Assembly (NCBI GenBank): GCA_963831705.1
Contig: CAWHRE010000001.1
Location: 1-64,000, forward strand
Length of the DNA stretch: 64,000 nt
Origin: DASQPR01 sp963831705
GTDB lineage: Bacteria > Actinomycetota > Actinomycetes > Mycobacteriales > Micromonosporaceae
Direction of reading: 5' to 3'
Positions 60,990-64,000 of this stretch are shown piece after piece (within the stretch, counting starts at the first letter, position 1; each line of letters opens with the position of its first letter). The translations under genes and the position numbers were made by a program. The notes under the pieces were generated by a model, which saw nothing but the letters and a program-made list of their open reading frames with translations, had not been told where the DNA came from and made no database searches.

Positions 60990-63900
60990 GTGGACGACGA
61001 TGTCTACCTGCTGCCCGTCACGTCCGCGCAGCGCGGGATGTGGCTGACCGACCAGTTCGCGCCCGGCGGTACGGCGTACGTCGTCCCGTGCCGGGTTCGG
61101 ATCGACGGGCCGGTCGACGTACCGATGCTGGCGTCCGCGCTCGCCATCGTGATGGACCGGCATGAGACGCTACGCACCACGTTCCGGACCGTCGATGGTC
61201 ATCCGATGCAGGTGATCGCGCCCGGCGCTGTCATACCGATGCCGTACGAGGACGTGCGTTCGCAGCCGGCCGCCGCCGAGGACCGCTTCGCGACGATCGC
61301 CGGTACGCCGTTCGACCTCGAGACCGGACCGCTCTTGCGGACGGCGTTGCTTCGCCTGTCCGACGACGTATACGAGTTGATGTTCGCCGTTCACCACATC
61401 GTCGCGGACGGCTGGTCGGTGACGTTGCTCTGCGGCGAGCTGGCGGCGGCGTACGACGGTCTCGTCGCGGGCCACGAACCGAAACTGCCGGACCTGCCGA
61501 TCCAGTACGGCGACTATGCGCTCTGGGAGAACGACCGCAGCTTCGCGTCCGGCGAGGCCTACTGGCGTACCGCCATCGCCGGAGCGCCGCAGGTCGTCAC
61601 GCTCCCGACCGACCGGGTACGCCCGACCGAGCCACGCGGTCGGGGTGCCACCGCCGAATTCGTGATCGACGCGGCAACGACCGTCGGACTGCGTGAGATT
61701 GCCCGTACCGGTGGCGCCACGATGTTCATGACGCTGCTCTCGCTGTACGCCGCCGTGCTGTCCCGGTACGCCGGAACCGAGGACCTGCTCGTCGGCGTAC
61801 CGGTGGCCGCTCGTACCCGTACCGAGACCGAGCACCTGATCGGCCTGTTCAGCAACACGCTGCCACTGCGGATTCGAACCGGCGACAATGCGACGTTCGC
61901 GGAACTCGTCGATCGCGTACGAGCGGCGACCGCGGCCGGTCTCGCGCATCAGGACACGCCATTCGAGCGGATCATGGAAGCGGTCGCACCGGATCGCAGC
62001 ATCGGACATTCACCGCTGGTCCAGGTGCTCTTCGCCGTCGTTGACGAGCCGGACACGATCGACGCCGGACCGGTGACGTTCCGGCCCACCATCGTCGGCA
62101 ACGGGACCTCCAAAGTGGACCTATCGCTCGGTATGCGGGATGACGGCGTCACGATTGCCGGCCGGCTCACGTACGACACCGACCTCTTCGAGCCCGGCAC
62201 GGCCGAACTGTTCGTCGACGCGCTGTGCGCTGCCGCCGACGCCGTCGTGGCTGATCCCCGGACGCCGTTGGCCGATGTGGATCTCGTCCGGCCCGGGCAC
62301 CGAGCGCGAATTCTGAACGAGTGGGGGACCGGGCCGGCTCTCGGCGGTATTGACGGTGGCGGCACCGATGACGGTGGCGATCTCGTCGAGATGCTTCTGC
62401 ACGCGCTCGACGGCGACAAGCCTGCGGTGATCGCGGGCGACACGTCGCTGCGTCGTCACGACGTCGCGCATTGGGCCGGGCAGATCGCGGCCGCGTTGAT
62501 CGCCGCCGGGGTCGGTCCGGACTCGACGGTAGGCTTGTGCCTGCCACGCGGGGCCGGACTCGTCCCGGCGATGCTCGGGGCCTGGATGGCCGGCGCCGCG
62601 TACGTGCCGTTGGACCCGGCGTATCCGGCGGGGCGTCTGCGCATCATGGCGGCCGATTCCGGCATCCGGGTGGTGCTCACCCAGTCATCGCTCGCCGGGC
62701 TGGTACGCAGTGTCGTCGGCGGCGTCACCTCCGGTGGTGTGGCATCCGGTGGTTCGGCATCCGCCGGCGTGACGGTGGTCCGGGTCGATGCTCCCGAGGT
62801 CCGCACCGGATCGCCGGCGACGGCCGTACCGACGTCGCCGGACGCACTGGCGTACACGATTTTCACGTCCGGCTCGACCGGCCGTCCGAAGGGCGTGGGG
62901 GTGCCGCGTGCCGCAGTGGCGGCGCTACTGCGGGCGTTCGCGTTGACGCTCGACGTGTCCGAGGCGGACACATGGGCCGCCGTGACCACGCTGTCGTTCG
63001 ACATTGCCGTACTGGAACTGCTGTTTCCGCTGGTGGTGGGCGCGGTCGTGGTGGTTGCGGATGCGCCGACGGCCGCCGACGGTGTGTTGTTGCGCCGGCT
63101 CCTACAGACATCCGGCGCGACGGTGTTGCAGGCGACGCCGGCGACGTGGCGGATGCTCGCCTTGGTTGGCGGCGTACCGGCGTCGGTGCGTCTGCGGCTG
63201 TGCGGTGGTGAAGCCGTTCCGCCGGACGTGGTGGACGAACTGACGTCCGGCGGCGCCGAAGCATGGAACGTCTACGGTCCGACCGAGACGACGGTGTGGT
63301 CCGCCGCAGGCCGACTACGTTCGGGTGCGGTCGTTGAGGTCGGCCCGCCGATCCCGGGTACCCGTCTGCTGGTGCTCGACGCGCGGCTGCGGCCGGTGCC
63401 ACCGGGCGTGGTCGGCGAGGTGTACATCGCGGGTGCCGGACTGGCGCGCGGGTACGTCGGGCGGGCCGGTCTGACCGCGGAGCGGTTCCTGCCGGACCCG
63501 TACGCGCCGGTGCCGGGTGGCCGCATGTACCGGACCGGCGACCTGGCACGGTGGCGACCGTCCGGCCGGCTGGATCTACTCGGCCGGGTGGATCACCAGG
63601 TCAAGGTACGCGGATTCCGGATCGAAACCGGCGAGATCGAGACGGTTCTGAGCCGGCACGACTCGGTCGCGCATGCCGTGGTGACCGCACAGGCGGGCAA
63701 CCTCGTCGCGTACGTCGTCCCGCGCGGCGCGGCCGCCGATGCCGCTGTACTCCGGCGCCATCTGCAGGGCTTCCTGCCGGACTACATGATTCCGGCGGCG
63801 TTCGTCGTCCTCGACGAGTTGCCGCTGACGCCGAACGGCAAGATCGATCGCGCCGGGCTGCCGCAGCCCGAGTGGGGTGACGGTTCCGCCACCGGGTACG

Positions 63901-64000
63901 CCCCGCCGGTGACTCCGACCCAACAGCGGCTCGCCGACGTTTGGGCTGAGCTGCTGCCCGGCACGAAGCAGATCGGCATCCATCAAAACTTCTTCACGCT
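60990..64000 (+). CDS. NRPS, C-A-T..., glycine-type code (cut by window end)
   Basis: The frame is open to the last base of the window, giving at least 1003 residues. GTG 60990 is preferred because GGAGG (60980-60984) lies 5 nt upstream. ATG 60978 is an alternative. The C domain (1-440) starts PVTSAQRGMW and has HHIVADGWS near 135. The A domain (about 460-955) has FTSGSTGRPKG near 626. Pocket residues from LSFDIAVLEL, VLQATPATW, LCGGEAV and VYGPTETTVWS give D-I-L-Q-L-G-V-V-W-K, a glycine-type code. A Gly/Ser/Val repeat (about residues 575-595) interrupts the A domain. A T domain begins after 955. The domains beyond are unknown. Confidence 0.93.
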   Translation, partial: MDDDVYLLPVTSAQRGMWLTDQFAPGGTAYVVPCRVRIDGPVDVPMLASALAIVMDRHETLRTTFRTVDGHPMQVIAPGAVIPMPYEDVRSQPAAAEDRFATIAGTPFDLETGPLLRTALLRLSDDVYELMFAVHHIVADGWSVTLLCGELAAAYDGLVAGHEPKLPDLPIQYGDYALWENDRSFASGEAYWRTAIAGAPQVVTLPTDRVRPTEPRGRGATAEFVIDAATTVGLREIARTGGATMFMTLLSLYAAVLSRYAGTEDLLVGVPVAARTRTETEHLIGLFSNTLPLRIRTGDNATFAELVDRVRAATAAGLAHQDTPFERIMEAVAPDRSIGHSPLVQVLFAVVDEPDTIDAGPVTFRPTIVGNGTSKVDLSLGMRDDGVTIAGRLTYDTDLFEPGTAELFVDALCAAADAVVADPRTPLADVDLVRPGHRARILNEWGTGPALGGIDGGGTDDGGDLVEMLLHALDGDKPAVIAGDTSLRRHDVAHWAGQIAAALIAAGVGPDSTVGLCLPRGAGLVPAMLGAWMAGAAYVPLDPAYPAGRLRIMAADSGIRVVLTQSSLAGLVRSVVGGVTSGGVASGGSASAGVTVVRVDAPEVRTGSPATAVPTSPDALAYTIFTSGSTGRPKGVGVPRAAVAALLRAFALTLDVSEADTWAAVTTLSFDIAVLELLFPLVVGAVVVVADAPTAADGVLLRRLLQTSGATVLQATPATWRMLALVGGVPASVRLRLCGGEAVPPDVVDELTSGGAEAWNVYGPTETTVWSAAGRLRSGAVVEVGPPIPGTRLLVLDARLRPVPPGVVGEVYIAGAGLARGYVGRAGLTAERFLPDPYAPVPGGRMYRTGDLARWRPSGRLDLLGRVDHQVKVRGFRIETGEIETVLSRHDSVAHAVVTAQAGNLVAYVVPRGAAADAAVLRRHLQGFLPDYMIPAAFVVLDELPLTPNGKIDRAGLPQPEWGDGSATGYAPPVTPTQQRLADVWAELLPGTKQIGIHQNFFT

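Noticed and set aside
1..64000. tRNA or rRNA genes
   Set aside because: No T-arm GGTTCGAATCC-like sequence in a cloverleaf context and no conserved rRNA segment was noticed by eye. A tRNAscan-SE run would settle it.

Overview
The window is high-GC DNA with short intergenic gaps, many GTG starts and stop/start overlaps of the ATGA or GTGA kind. Its gene families are typical of a filamentous actinomycete: ECF sigma factors, a large ATP-binding LuxR (LAL) regulator, an SCO4226-type DUF4242 protein, an AldO-like oxidase and NRPS genes. The genus cannot be decided from sequence alone. No rRNA, tRNA, CRISPR array, insertion sequence or phage gene was recognised.

Positions 1-33100 are mostly housekeeping, transport and regulatory genes. 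They begin with a decayed epimerase gene and two GC-rich minisatellites (717-1690). Then come an HxlR/MFS pair, a GNAT enzyme, cytosine deaminase with a cytosine permease, UspA, an epoxide hydrolase with a divergent TetR gene and two matching operator-like palindromes, an oxidoreductase, a MerR/DUF4188 pair, a PemK/MazF-like protein, an alditol-oxidase-like flavoprotein, a MarR-MFS operon, an ECF sigma factor overlapping its membrane-anchored partner, a CDF metal exporter, a class II aldolase facing mtnA (probable deoxyribose-phosphate/methylthioribose salvage), a MerR-SDR operon, several VOC proteins, a DUF1295 protein, an XRE regulator overlapping a ClpP homologue without its catalytic residues, and a LAL regulator.

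From about 34.1 kb to the right edge lies a nonribosomal peptide gene cluster that continues beyond the window. The leftward arm encodes E1-alpha and E1-beta of a 2-oxoacid dehydrogenase-like complex, an NRPS (C-A-T-C, glycine-type code), a discrete carrier protein, two glycosyltransferases and the matching E2. The rightward arm encodes a hydroxymandelate-oxidase-like enzyme and an HpgT-like aminotransferase (arylglycine supply), a P450, a third glycosyltransferase, an NRPS (A-T-C, threonine-type code), an ATP-grasp ligase, a free-standing C domain, an MbtH protein, a 1658-residue protein and a further C-A-T NRPS cut by the window edge (glycine-type code).

The most unusual gene is 55996-60972. 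It encodes a partial condensation domain, an adenylation domain (valine-like code) and a carrier domain, fused to an approximately 800-residue LanB-type (lantibiotic dehydratase, glutamyl-tRNA-dependent) domain. That domain sits directly after the carrier domain, where the other two complete NRPSs of the cluster have a C domain. The inference is that a tRNA-dependent RiPP-type domain has been recruited into a thiotemplated assembly line. The product looks like a glycosylated, arylglycine-containing peptide, possibly carrying an acyl or two-carbon unit supplied by the E1/E2 system.

Four otherwise intact genes carry single-base frameshifts that a one-base correction repairs to family consensus: the MFS gene at about 2389, the LAL regulator at about 32015, a glycosyltransferase at about 35525 and E1-beta at about 43013. 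These may be assembly errors. Tandem repeats of 15 or 18 bp recur at gene ends and in intergenic DNA throughout.
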